From the NCBI RefSeq assembly GCF_017873965.1, contig NZ_JAGGKT010000010.1, positions 1 through 64,000 on the forward strand: a stretch of DNA of 64,000 nucleotides. The letters run 5' to 3'. The stretch is from Ammoniphilus resinae (GTDB taxonomy: Bacteria; Bacillota; Bacilli; Aneurinibacillales; RAOX-1). Both the position numbers and the translations under genes were made by a program. The notes beneath the pieces are model-generated. The model was not told the origin of the DNA. It saw only the letters and a list, made by a program, of their open reading frames with translations, and did not search any database. Shown in pieces: positions 8,497-19,002 of the stretch. The stretch's first letter is position 1. The number at the start of each line of letters is the position of its first letter.

Positions 8497-9423
8497 ATGA
8501 ACTATTTAATCTTACTTTTAACGATCATCTTTATGGTTGGTTGTACCCACGTAGATGATACATCTAATACAGATGTAGAAACAGATTCACAAGAAGTAAC
8601 CACAGATGCTACAAATAAAAATAGTGAAAAAAAAGAAGCTGTCAACGCGGGTGTTGATGAACCAGTAGGAGAGGCAACAACAACCCAACCAAATAATGAA
8701 TTGTTTTCAGGATACAAGCTTATCGAAGTTGATGGTGGGGATTTGTCTGGGCATCGTGAACCTAATGTTGTTGTTGACATTGGTTACGGAGACCGTGAAT
8801 ATTGGGCATTTACTAATGAATATGGGCAATTAGTGCGTGTCATTGCTGCTGAAATTATTCTACAAGACGACCGTAACGAACCTGTATTATCGTCTGGTAG
8901 ATACTACCCTGATGAGGCAAAGGTTCCTGGTGTCGAAAGTGACGTATTAGATGAAGGACATATCATTGCTGATTCTCTCGGAGGGGTATCGAATGCATAT
9001 AATATTACCCCACAAGATAGTACACTCAACCGACATGGTGATCAGGCTTATATGGAAGATGCAATACGCAAAGCAGGTGGAGCCACTAATTTTGAAGCGA
9101 TTGTCACCTATCCGAATACAGAAACCCAAATCCCTTCAAGTTACCAGTACACCTATACGTTAAAGGGTAACAAGATCGTTGATACATTTGACAATGTGAA
9201 CCCTGATGAAGTAAATGCAGCACTCGGATTAACAGGCAGTGAGCCTTCTGATTCAACTAGTTCAAATACAAGCAGTGATATTTCTAGTGTTGATACAAAC
9301 GGAAATGGACAGGTGACGATTAAAGAAGCTAAAGCAGCAGGTTATAGCATGCCAATAACGAGTGATCATTGGTTATACCCCTATATGCACGATGCTGATA
9401 TGGACGGTATGGTAGGTGAGTAA
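8497..9423 (+). CDS. NucA-like DNA/RNA non-specific endonuclease lipoprotein with Excalibur-type tail
   Basis: 308 residues. A hydrophobic N-terminus ends in the lipobox MVGC (Cys16), followed by an acidic Thr-rich linker. Residues 70-215 form an endonuclease NS_2/NucA-type domain with the active-site segment LDEGHIIADSLGG (His155) and NAYNITPQDSTLNRHGDQ. The C-terminus has DTNGNGQVTIKEA and ends DADMDGMVGE, an Excalibur-like calcium-binding motif. Such proteins degrade DNA at the cell surface, in competence or nutrient scavenging. Stands alone with an AGGAGAG site. Confidence 0.85.
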   Translation: MNYLILLLTIIFMVGCTHVDDTSNTDVETDSQEVTTDATNKNSEKKEAVNAGVDEPVGEATTTQPNNELFSGYKLIEVDGGDLSGHREPNVVVDIGYGDREYWAFTNEYGQLVRVIAAEIILQDDRNEPVLSSGRYYPDEAKVPGVESDVLDEGHIIADSLGGVSNAYNITPQDSTLNRHGDQAYMEDAIRKAGGATNFEAIVTYPNTETQIPSSYQYTYTLKGNKIVDTFDNVNPDEVNAALGLTGSEPSDSTSSNTSSDISSVDTNGNGQVTIKEAKAAGYSMPITSDHWLYPYMHDADMDGMVGE

Positions 9424-9750
9424 GACTAAAATAAATGAACGAAAGAACAGAACATTTTCCTCGTTGGACGATTTATTACAATTTGCAAGTGAGTGCCTGT
9501 ACAGGAACAATTAAAATTAATAGTCATATCATCTATATAATTTGTACGGTGTAAATATAATTATTTTTCACTAACGAGGATCGAGAGCTTCACAAGGCTA
9601 CTCGATTCTTTTTTGTTTGTTCAACTACCATGAAAATTAAAATTCTGAGCACCTGTAAAAATGGCAATACTAAAGAAGACGCAGCTCATTCGTTTTTTAA
9701 AAGGGGAGAGCGCCTAATTCATTGGTAGTATTGATGGGGAGTGGACTGGA
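9424..9750. other. Intergenic region with one hairpin
   Basis: No gene was seen. Around 9576-9612 an imperfect hairpin (TCGAGAGC...GGCTACTCGA) followed by TTCTTTTTTG could terminate transcription from the nuclease gene. The downstream end of the IS110 element should lie between here and 9750. Confidence 0.45.
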
Positions 9751-10974
9751 TCAAGAAGCTTCTGGTTCTTTTATGGATACGATGTAACCTAACCCTTCAA
9801 GTCTACGTAAAGCGTGCCGAACAATAGATTGTTCTCTCTGCTTATCAAAGTAGTCTTCGCCTAAGTCTACATACATTTCTTTACGAGTTAAGAGATAATA
9901 AGAGATACGCAAGATGGCATGAGCAACCACGATTCCTGCTCGTTTCTTACCTTTTCGTGCGGCTGTTCGCCGATACAGCGCACCTAGGTAGTTTTTAGAT
10001 CCTTTGACTGAATGAGCTGCTTCTGTTAATCCTGCTCTTAAATATTTGTTTCCTTTTTTCGTTTTGGAGGATTTCCTTTTGCCAGCACTTTCGTTATGAC
10101 CAGGAACCAATCCAGCCCATGAACACATATGAGCTGCGCTTGGGAACTGGTCTTTAACATTGGTTCCGATTTCAGCTAAAATCTGTTCCGCCATTCGTGT
10201 TGATATGCCTGGAATAGAATCAAGTCGTTCCACATCTTCTTTGTATTTGCTTACCCTCTCTGCGACTTCTTGATCTAGCAACTCAATCTGCTCTGTAAGA
10301 AAATCGATGTGAGTTAAAATGGTTTTGATCATCAGTCGTTGATGAGGGCTGACATAACCCTTAAGAGCAAGTTCAAGTTCATCCTTTTTTCGTTTCAGTG
10401 TACGCTGAGCAAAGTTTGCTAATTTTTCAGGATCTTCTTCGCCATTTGCAATGGCATGAAGCATATTTTTAGATGAAAGCCCCATGATGTCAGAAACAAC
10501 AGAGCCAAGCTTAATGTTTGCACCTTCCAAAACTTTTTGGATCCGATTATGCTGTCTGGCGCGCTCTTCAATGATGCTTCGACGATAACGAACCAATTCT
10601 CTTAATTCTCGTTGATTCCGGTCGGGAATATAACTAGCTTTAAGTAGTCCGTGGCGAAGGAGTTTAGCAATCCATTCCGCATCCTTTACATCCGTTTTAC
10701 GTCCTGGAACAGCTTTAATGTGCTGAGCATTCACCACTAAAAATTCAATATCTTCGGCTTCTAGTAAATTCACAATCGGTTTCCAATAGACACTTGTACT
10801 CTCCATGGCAACATGAGTACATCCATGTTGCTTAATCCAATCCACTAACTGTAATAGAAATACAGTCTTAGTTGAAAATGTTTGAATCTCCTTTCCTTCT
10901 GGTGTCATGATACATGCAGTAATGTTATCTTTATGGACATCCATCCCGCATGCTCGTTCAATGATTACTTCCAT
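9751..10974 (-). CDS. IS110-family transposase (DEDD)
   Basis: 407 residues from the ATG after AAAGGATCA; an open extension upstream to 11022 lacks a better site. The N-terminal RuvC-like DEDD domain starts with ACGMDVHKDNITAC and has MESTSVYWKP and RKTDVKDAEWIAKLLRHG. The C-terminal Transposase_20 domain has LDSIPGISTRMAEQILAEIG, CSWAGLVPGHNES and the catalytic-Ser region GNKYLRAGLTEAAHS. Full length, so probably active. IS110 enzymes recombine DNA guided by a bridge RNA encoded in the element, which makes the 11.0-11.3 kb leader relevant. Confidence 0.95.
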   Translation of the reverse strand: MEVIIERACGMDVHKDNITACIMTPEGKEIQTFSTKTVFLLQLVDWIKQHGCTHVAMESTSVYWKPIVNLLEAEDIEFLVVNAQHIKAVPGRKTDVKDAEWIAKLLRHGLLKASYIPDRNQRELRELVRYRRSIIEERARQHNRIQKVLEGANIKLGSVVSDIMGLSSKNMLHAIANGEEDPEKLANFAQRTLKRKKDELELALKGYVSPHQRLMIKTILTHIDFLTEQIELLDQEVAERVSKYKEDVERLDSIPGISTRMAEQILAEIGTNVKDQFPSAAHMCSWAGLVPGHNESAGKRKSSKTKKGNKYLRAGLTEAAHSVKGSKNYLGALYRRTAARKGKKRAGIVVAHAILRISYYLLTRKEMYVDLGEDYFDKQREQSIVRHALRRLEGLGYIVSIKEPEAS

Positions 10975-11029
10975 TGAAATGATCCTTTCTACGGCTCTGA
11001 TGATTGGAGGCTGGTGCAACAACCAGAAT

Positions 11030-11290
11030 AGGATTAATCTACCATGAGTGCTTCCCGATAGGGAGCAACATTCAGTGATGCACCGTGGTCGCTGGAGTCA
11101 GACTAACGGATGGGCTCTATCGCACCAAAGTTGATCGACCTTCCTCGCCAGCCGTAGTAGCAGTATGGGCACTGAAAGCCCATTTTCATTCTCTGTGGTG
11201 CAGCACTGGTTTTGTGCTGCATGGATGGCTAACGGGGATCGATAGCGGGGGAATGGGATCGGCATCCATCCCCCTCTTTTTGTTGCGGTA
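11030..11290. ncRNA. Structured leader of the IS110 element, candidate bridge RNA region
   Basis: About 260 bp with no convincing gene between the transposase start and the element edge. It holds four stem-loops: GCTTCCC/GGGAGC (11050-11066), ATGGGC/GCCCAT (about 11164-11182), TGCAGCAC/GTGCTGCA (11199-11221) and a long G-rich/C-rich hairpin (about 11248-11276) followed by T residues. In IS110-group elements the bridge RNA comes from the noncoding end next to the transposase start, so this is where it should be. Which strand is transcribed and where the RNA ends cannot be told by eye. Confidence 0.55.
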
Positions 11291-11370
11291 AAGGGCAGGA
11301 TAGTGAGAAAACAATGGTGTGAAATTTGTGGTATATTAGGGAAAACTATGCACTGGGGTGTAAATTTATA

Positions 11371-11535
11371 ATGAGTATCATTGCAATGGACGATTTGGAA
11401 CAGCAGTGTTGGGAATGTAATGGGAAAGGTACAATAAGCGATGAAGCATGTCCTAAATGTGATGGTAAAGGATATATTGCTACTGCTTTAGGTCAAACAT
11501 TGTTAGACTTTTTTAAAAGGCACTTAGATAAATGA
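11371..11535 (+). CDS. Small zinc-knuckle protein (DnaJ/anti-TRAP-like)
   Basis: 54 residues from an ATG behind TGGGGTG. Two CxxCxGxG motifs, CWECNGKGT and CPKCDGKGY, form the zinc-binding core shared by the DnaJ cysteine-rich domain and the anti-TRAP protein. The C-terminus is FFKRHLDK. No tryptophan genes are near, so calling it anti-TRAP would be over-reading. It may be a small chaperone-like or RNA-interaction regulator. A terminator follows. Confidence 0.7.
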   Translation: MSIIAMDDLEQQCWECNGKGTISDEACPKCDGKGYIATALGQTLLDFFKRHLDK

Positions 11536-11560
11536 ATAATTCATAAGTCAACACTCGATG

Positions 11561-11587
11561 CAGACCTCGAAAGGGAGGTCTGTTTTT
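11561..11587 (+). terminator. Rho-independent terminator
   Basis: CAGACCTC, 6-base loop, GAGGTCTG followed by TTTTT, 26 bp after the zinc-knuckle gene. Confidence 0.85.
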
Positions 11588-11604
11588 ATTCCGCTAACGG
11601 GGAT

Positions 11605-11660
11605 CTATAGTTCAAAAACGGTTGCTTTTGCGGTAGCCGTTTTTTGTTACTCAACTATAG
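11605..11660. repeat. Interspersed hairpin repeat, copy 1
   Basis: Outer arms CTATAGTT (11605-11612) and AACTATAG (11653-11660) enclose an inner hairpin with AAAACGG / CCGTTTT around a TTGCTTTTGCGGTAG centre. A close relative lies at about 23712-23766. The shared inner segment includes GCCGTTTTTTGTTACTCAAC. Palindromic intergenic repeats of this kind occur in Bacillus genomes; the role is unknown, possibly attenuator or mobile minimal element. Confidence 0.65.
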
Positions 11661-11760
11661 GGCAGTTTAACGAAAGTTGAAAAATTGTTGAAATATAAAA
11701 GTAACGGTATGGTAATGTAAAGCGTCTAATTAATAAGAATTTATTTGCGGAGGTGTAATT

Positions 11761-12273
11761 ATGAAAAAATTAACTTACTTTGTTTTTATTTCCCTTCTGA
11801 TATTGGTATTTGTTTTATCAGGGTGTTCAACAGAAAAAGTAGATACCAACGCAAAAGAAGAAACTTGGCAAATAAGTCCTTCCTTTACGATTCCTAAGCC
11901 AAGTCCAGATGGAAAAGACGTAGCTTATGGTTTGAGAGGGACTGACGGTAAATTAGCTATTGTTGACAGTCCGGTTATTGCGGGTTCAAACAATAAGCAG
12001 TTATTTCATTTTTGGGGAGGAACACCAGAGAAAACGGAACAATTATTTAACAAAAAAGTGAAAGTAATAGGAACGAGTCAAGAGGATGGAAAAATAGTCA
12101 CAGCTTTTGAAAGTTCAATTGGTGTCCCGAATGAAGAAATAATGAAGCCACCATATCATTACGCTGAATCGGTAGGTTATTTGAATTTACCTTCAAAAGG
12201 AATTTGGAAACTGGATGCTTATATTGAAGATGAATTGTTTGGTAGCATTATAGTTGATGTCCAAGAAAAATAG
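11761..12273 (+). CDS. Lipoprotein, DUF4871-like
   Basis: 170 residues with a clear signal peptide and lipobox VLSGCS (Cys near 22). The mature domain has WQISPSFTIPKPSPDG, LFHFWGG and a C-terminal GIWKLDAYIEDELFGSI strand, resembling the DUF4871 family of Bacillus lipoproteins; the assignment is from memory. It would sit on the outer face of the membrane. RBS GCGGAGGTG. A hairpin terminator follows at 12320. Function unknown. Confidence 0.75.
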   Translation: MKKLTYFVFISLLILVFVLSGCSTEKVDTNAKEETWQISPSFTIPKPSPDGKDVAYGLRGTDGKLAIVDSPVIAGSNNKQLFHFWGGTPEKTEQLFNKKVKVIGTSQEDGKIVTAFESSIGVPNEEIMKPPYHYAESVGYLNLPSKGIWKLDAYIEDELFGSIIVDVQEK

Positions 12274-12636
12274 CAGTTGTTTATTGAGCAAAAGGGGATC
12301 ATTAGCTGAATAAACAAAAAGAAAAAAGCTGATATCACTTAATCTATGGGATAACAGCTTTTTAATTTATGTATGTATGGAAGAATAGCGGGATTGATTA
12401 GAAACCATTTTTAAACTCCTGTACGCTTCCTCTGATTGTTTGGCTTCTATGTTTGTTGACTCTTCATTTTATGTGTTGTTGAGAAGTTTGTCATTGGATT
12501 TCCTGATGCTCTTTGGGGCTTCTTACTTTCCATTTTTTGTTTGATCGCCTCTTGCATCCGTTTTTCTATTATATCAGTTCCAAAAACGATATTTTCGGGT
12601 GCGACGGGAATCGATAGTTGAAAAAGCAATAAAATT
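12274..12636. other. Intergenic region with terminator
   Basis: At about 12320-12363 AAAAGCTG...CAGCTTTTT forms a terminator for the lipoprotein gene. A minus-strand 60-codon frame from a TTG at 12629 overlaps the rest, but lacks family resemblance and was not called. GGGAATCGATAGTTGAAA at 12606 resembles the flank of the interspersed hairpin repeat. Confidence 0.5.
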
Positions 12637-13041
12637 TTAACCTTCTATTAAACCTAGATATCTTATTTCTTTACCATTTAATTTTACAATTAATATCGGT
12701 CCGCTACCTTTCAGTGGTTCGTAAATCTCGGTTCCAATAGGGAGTTTGGTTGCCATTTGGTCTTCGAATACAAGACCATCTTTATATTGTTTTGTAATTG
12801 TGCCGATATTCTTACCAGTGGTGAGTTCTGTTGTTTGAACCCATTCAATATCGCTTGCATTGCTATAAACAACCCCGTTCAATTCGAAAATATCAGCATC
12901 TGGATTTTGGGCTAACGTTTCTTCTGCCGTGGGATTGTGAGTTTCGATTCTTTCGGCGAAATCGCCAGCATTATTCTTTTCGGGTTGGTTACAACCTCCA
13001 AGTATTGCTAAGCATAAAATGAATGAAATGAGTATTCTCAT
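12637..13041 (-). CDS. Small lipoprotein of unknown function
   Basis: 134 residues. The start MRILISFILCLAILGGCNQ gives a short signal peptide with lipobox ILGGC (Cys17). The mature part includes NPDADIFELNGVVYSNASDIEW and a C-terminal PILIVKLNGKEIRYLGLIEG, a compact beta-rich domain seen in several small Bacillus lipoproteins, but I do not recognise a named family. Divergent from rph, 119 bp away, with a GGGG-rich ribosome site. Confidence 0.78.
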   Translation of the reverse strand: MRILISFILCLAILGGCNQPEKNNAGDFAERIETHNPTAEETLAQNPDADIFELNGVVYSNASDIEWVQTTELTTGKNIGTITKQYKDGLVFEDQMATKLPIGTEIYEPLKGSGPILIVKLNGKEIRYLGLIEG

Positions 13042-13105
13042 TACTCGGCCCCCCTTTTTAAGTATAAAGACGGTTTATTTAAGGATTTTGTTCCAACATT
13101 TCTTC

Positions 13106-15764
<2,659 letters not shown>

Positions 15765-15784
15765 TGGCTGGGGGAAGGTTAACG

Positions 15785-16465
15785 ATGATGCAAAGAACAT
15801 TACATATACTGAATGGGCAAGAAATGTATCATTATTTCCAAAAGACAAATTATCTTGGGAAAGAGTTGATGATCCCCTTTAACGAGGCCATGTGTTTTGG
15901 AGACACCTGCGATGATCTATTTTCACCTGAATTTATTGCTATTCGGTCAAAAGTTCATCATGTCACTCCAGAAATATATGCCGAAATTACGTTAAAGCCA
16001 TTACAGCCTCTGTTTAGCGAAAAATTCCCCCAAATTGCATTATGGTTTGATAGTGATATGTTTTGTCAGATCAATCTTCTTACTGTTCTTGCTTGGTTAG
16101 ACCATACAAATTATGAAGGAGAAATGACGCTTCATATCGTCGGCGAAAAATTTGAACCACTGAGATCTTTCACCCTAAACAAGGTGGAAGGATATTATGA
16201 ACTTTACAAACAAGTGTTGATTCATAGAGAGACCCCTAAGAATATAGCTTTGATCCCTTTAAAGAAAGGGATCGAACTTTATTTAAACTATCTTCAAAAA
16301 GACAGTGATTTACTGATGTTTATTGAAAGACACCCAGATGTTCCAGAAGAGGAACTTGTGTCTTTGCTCATTGAAAAATTCAGGGATTATGGATTAGGAG
16401 ATACACAATACTTAGAGATTATAAAATCCCTACGAGAAAAACAATATGGTAAAATATGGTTATAG
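15785..16465 (+). CDS. DUF1835-like protein, copy A of a duplicated cassette
   Basis: 226 residues from the ATG-ATG after GGGGGAAGG. It begins TLHILNGQEMYHYFQ; the central LWFDSDMFCQINLLTVLAWL is like the acidic strand-helix of DUF1835 proteins (sometimes annotated AraC-family regulators), but no DNA-binding domain is visible. A second copy at 19598-20260 differs at about 16 positions over 219 aligned residues. This copy ends in EKQYGKIWL where the other ends EKL, at the junction with the foreign SRPBCC gene. Function unknown; a larger DUF1835 protein occurs at 26834. Confidence 0.72.
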   Translation: MMQRTLHILNGQEMYHYFQKTNYLGKELMIPFNEAMCFGDTCDDLFSPEFIAIRSKVHHVTPEIYAEITLKPLQPLFSEKFPQIALWFDSDMFCQINLLTVLAWLDHTNYEGEMTLHIVGEKFEPLRSFTLNKVEGYYELYKQVLIHRETPKNIALIPLKKGIELYLNYLQKDSDLLMFIERHPDVPEEELVSLLIEKFRDYGLGDTQYLEIIKSLREKQYGKIWL

Positions 16466-16489
16466 ATGACGTGACACAAAGGAGGAACA

Positions 16490-16939
16490 ATGAACATGCC
16501 CACAACTGAACCGGAATTTACCATTACCCGCCCCCTGAATGCCCGCAGCGAACTCGTGTGGCGTGCCTGGACCGAGAAGAAGGAGCTCGCCGCATGGTTG
16601 CCTTCGACGCCCCTGGAGTCTATCTCGTTCGACGTCCGTGAAGGCGGACGCTACCGGTACACAATGGTCAACATCGAGACCGGCGAGGAGTATCACACGG
16701 GAGGTGTCTTCCTAGATGTTGTCCCTTTCGAACGGCTCGTCTTCACTTGGGGTTACCCCGATGATCCCGTTGAGAACTCCCCTGTCGCGACCCTAACCCT
16801 CACTGCACAGGGCAACCGCACCAAGATGATCTTCCACCTGCGCGGATTCGCCGGTCACCCCGGTGATAAGTACGTGTATGACGGCTGGGCCGGAGCACTT
16901 GACGATCTGATGACGCACCTGCACAAACGGAAGCAGTAG
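16490..16939 (+). CDS. SRPBCC (AHSA1-like) protein of high-GC origin
   Basis: 149 residues after AAAGGAGGAACA. The START/SRPBCC fold is recognisable: FTITRPLNARSELVWRAWTE, LAAWLPS, FDVREGGRYRYTM, a GGVFLDVVPFERLVFTW strand and a C-terminal helix YDGWAGALDDLMTHL. These proteins bind hydrophobic ligands; the ligand is unknown. Two rows counted by hand have 67% and 55% GC against about 40% around it, and codons are GC-ending, so it is almost certainly recently acquired, probably from an actinobacterium. It sits between cassette genes that are adjacent in the second copy. Confidence 0.88.
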   Translation: MNMPTTEPEFTITRPLNARSELVWRAWTEKKELAAWLPSTPLESISFDVREGGRYRYTMVNIETGEEYHTGGVFLDVVPFERLVFTWGYPDDPVENSPVATLTLTAQGNRTKMIFHLRGFAGHPGDKYVYDGWAGALDDLMTHLHKRKQ

Positions 16940-16966
16940 AATACGAGCAAGAGAAAACGTTTTAAG

Positions 16967-16995
16967 AGCATTTCTTTGTAATGAGAAATGCTTTT
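16967..16995 (+). terminator. Terminator hairpin, cassette copy A
   Basis: AGCATTTCT, 7-base loop, AGAAATGCT then TTTTAATTTT. The same hairpin occurs at 20271-20303 in cassette copy B. Confidence 0.75.
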
Positions 16996-17104
16996 AATTT
17001 TGCTGAAATTAAAGAATATATAACAAAAACGATATTAATTTATTGTAAAACGATAAACTATATGGTAAAGTCAAAACTGACATTAGATAAGTGAGGTGTT
17101 CTTT

Positions 17105-17587
17105 ATGAAACGAGCAACAACACTTTTTTTAAAGATAGCTGTTATTCTTATTGGAATCCCAATTATCGCTTTGTGCATATTTTTAGTGCCTAAGATTGGG
17201 GATTTTGCTGGAGAATTGTATCCAGAAATGGTTTATATGAAATCTCTCGTTTTAACCGATATGTACGCGGCAGCGATCCCTTTTTACTTTGCTCTGTATC
17301 AGGCTTTTAGACTTTTAAACTATATTGATAAGAACCAAGCGTTCTCGGAATTATCCGTAAAGGCTTTAAAGAACATAAAATACTGTGCCATCACAATCAG
17401 TTCGTTGTACTTGCTAGGTATGCCACTCTACTATCTCATGGGGAAGAGAGTTGACCCTCCAAGTTTCATACCAATGGGATTAGTCATTATTTTCGCCTCT
17501 ATGGTGATTGCTTTTTTTGCTGCTGTTCTTCAAAGACTTTTACAAGAAGCTATTCATATCAAATCAGAAAATGATTTAACGGTCTGA
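17105..17587 (+). CDS. DUF2975 membrane protein
   Basis: 160 residues from the ATG after GTGAGGTG. Four hydrophobic segments are visible, around 10-28, 55-75 (DMYAAAIPFYFALYQAF), 95-115 and 130-150. LLNYIDKNQAFSELSVKALKNIKYCA is typical of DUF2975, a family usually paired with a small YozG-like HTH regulator encoded immediately downstream. Here only a fragment reading AIIINI follows, so the partner seems lost. A broken second copy lies at 20306-20687. Role unknown; located in the cytoplasmic membrane. Confidence 0.85.
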   Translation: MKRATTLFLKIAVILIGIPIIALCIFLVPKIGDFAGELYPEMVYMKSLVLTDMYAAAIPFYFALYQAFRLLNYIDKNQAFSELSVKALKNIKYCAITISSLYLLGMPLYYLMGKRVDPPSFIPMGLVIIFASMVIAFFAAVLQRLLQEAIHIKSENDLTV

Positions 17588-17655
17588 GGTGGAGCATATT
17601 GCAATTATTATTAATATTAGTAAACCAAACATAATTGAATAAGGGGGAGCAGGAA

Positions 17656-17976
17656 ATGTTTGCACAATTATTTTTAGGGATTTATTTTGTAGTAAAAGGC
17701 ATTGTAGAACATTACGCAAGAAAACCCAATTTGTTTCTTTCGGAAGGCACAATACAGAGTATTTCTAAAGAGAACTTGCCAAGCTATCTGAAAAGGGTTG
17801 GTGAAATTCATATCTTTCTTGGTATTTTTATTGCAATAATGGGACAAATAGAGCACTGGTATAATCCAGAAATATGGATTTTTATTATGACATACATCAT
17901 TTTTGGATTTGCTTGTATAGGGATGATAGTTTATTTAAATAAAAAATACTCAGGTGACTATATATTACGATTATAA
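17656..17976 (+). CDS. Small membrane protein of unknown function
   Basis: 106 residues from the ATG behind GGGGGAGCAGGAA. Three hydrophobic helices: LFLGIYFVVKGIV near the start, VGEIHIFLGIFIAIMGQI in the middle, and IFIMTYIIFGFACIGMIVYL near the end. The soluble loop has LSEGTIQSISKENLPSYLKR. No named family recognised. It stands between the two cassette copies. Confidence 0.7.
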   Translation: MFAQLFLGIYFVVKGIVEHYARKPNLFLSEGTIQSISKENLPSYLKRVGEIHIFLGIFIAIMGQIEHWYNPEIWIFIMTYIIFGFACIGMIVYLNKKYSGDYILRL

Positions 17977-17989
17977 TAAAATACCTATT

Positions 17990-18097
17990 ATGGCTTTTAA
18001 GGCAAACGAAGGAGAATTAAACAAGATAGAAGAAGAATGGAATAATATTACAGGTAATCAAATAAAAAGGTTGAAAAAAGACAATTGCATCAAATAG
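17990..18097 (+). other. Possible 35-residue open frame
   Basis: An ATG 13 bp after the membrane gene opens 35 codons rich in Glu, Asn and Lys (ELNKIEEEWNNITGNQ). The ribosome site is weak. It could be a small protein or a gene remnant; I cannot support more. Confidence 0.25.
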
Positions 18098-18214
18098 GTT
18101 AATATTTTAAAAAAATGATTTGGCTTTTTGGAAGCCGCCTTCTTTTTCGGCTGGGTTATGATTCTCTTTTATTTTTTAAGTAATAATAATAAAATAAAGA
18201 TGAACTGGAAAATT

Positions 18215-18293
18215 GTAGCTAGGGTTCCGCTAACTAGGTAGGTCAGTGACCGAGGGCTACATCTTTTATAATATATAAAAGGCACCTATTGAC
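18215..18293 (+). promoter_or_regulatory. ykkC-type riboswitch aptamer ahead of a NUDIX gene (candidate ADP/dADP class, subtype 2c)
   Basis: The stem GTAGC/GCTAC (18215-18219 with 18256-18260) encloses the ykkC hallmark CTAGGGTTCCG (from 18219) and GACCGAGGG (18248-18256). A second hairpin, CTTTTAT/ATAAAAG, and then ACCT...AGGT follow. The last arm overlaps the left arm of the terminator at 18296, the classic transcription switch. Subtype 2c of ykkC is known to sense nucleoside diphosphates and to precede NUDIX hydrolase genes, which is exactly the gene downstream. The class is inferred from motif plus neighbour. Confidence 0.72.
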
Positions 18294-18295
18294 AT

Positions 18296-18365
18296 AAAAG
18301 GTCCGAGGGGAAGGGTTTAGCGTATTTGTTATGCGTTGAAATCTTTCTCCTCGGACCTTTTTTAT
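18296..18365 (+). terminator. Riboswitch-controlled terminator
   Basis: AAAAGGTCCGAGG pairs with CCTCGGACCTTTT over a long loop, followed by TTTTATT. It sits 24 bp before the NUDIX start and shares AAAGGT with the aptamer's last helix, so ligand binding should block it and turn the gene on. Confidence 0.85.
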
Positions 18366-18388
18366 TATTTCTAAGGGAGGGCTATTGT

Positions 18389-18829
18389 ATGGAAAGAATT
18401 GATGATATAAAAGCTGGTGTCGCAGTTATTATTCTGAATAAAAAGAACGAAGTTTTGTTGCAAAAAAGGTCTGATGTAGGACTTTGGGGTATACCTTCAG
18501 GGCATATAGAAATAGGAGAAACAGTTTCCGAAGCTGCTATAAGGGAGGTAAAAGAAGAAACTAATCTAGATATAAATATAAAAAAGCTCATTGGTGTGTA
18601 CTCTGACCCTCATTCACAAGTGTTTGAGTACCCAAATGGTAGAATAGTACATTTTATAACAACTTGTTTCCTTGCTGAAATTACTGGTGGAGAAATAAAA
18701 TGTAATTCAGATGAGTCACTAGAAATTAAGTTTTTTGAACAGCATAAGCTACCGCAAGACTTATTGAAAATGCACCCTAGCTGGTTAAAGGATGCCTTAG
18801 CCAATGAAGGATCAGCGTTTATTCGTTAG
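18389..18829 (+). CDS. NUDIX hydrolase under riboswitch control
   Basis: 146 residues from the ATG behind AAGGGAGGG. The NUDIX box is complete: GHIEIGETVSEAAIREVKEE followed by TNL (about residues 37-59), giving GX5EX7REUXEEXGU. Upstream is KAGVAVIILNKKNEVLLQKRS and a WGIPSG substrate-entry segment. The family hydrolyses nucleoside diphosphates linked to another moiety. The riboswitch upstream suggests a nucleotide substrate whose level rises with ADP-type compounds. Cytoplasmic and monocistronic. Confidence 0.92.
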   Translation: MERIDDIKAGVAVIILNKKNEVLLQKRSDVGLWGIPSGHIEIGETVSEAAIREVKEETNLDINIKKLIGVYSDPHSQVFEYPNGRIVHFITTCFLAEITGGEIKCNSDESLEIKFFEQHKLPQDLLKMHPSWLKDALANEGSAFIR

Positions 18830-19002
18830 GAAAATGTTATTACGGAGATAAACCAGTTTCAACTTATGGTAAAATGGGGGGAGAATTTTTGGGCTTGATT
18901 AAATCGAAAATGATTTAATGAAATCAATGTGCTTGTGGATCATGGATCATGCGGATGTAATTATCCAATAGGTATTAATAATATGGAACATAGGAGGATC
19001 AC

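Noticed and set aside
11085-11291. 68-codon plus-strand frame in the IS110 leader
   Set aside because: It overlaps several strong stem-loops, has no family match and lies where the element's RNA should be.
11371-11535. Anti-TRAP regulator of tryptophan genes
   Set aside because: The zinc-knuckle motif alone is shared with DnaJ-type proteins and there is no trp context.
12447-12629. Minus-strand 60-codon frame from a TTG
   Set aside because: Ribosome site poor and far, no family resemblance, and part of it overlaps repeat-like flank sequence.
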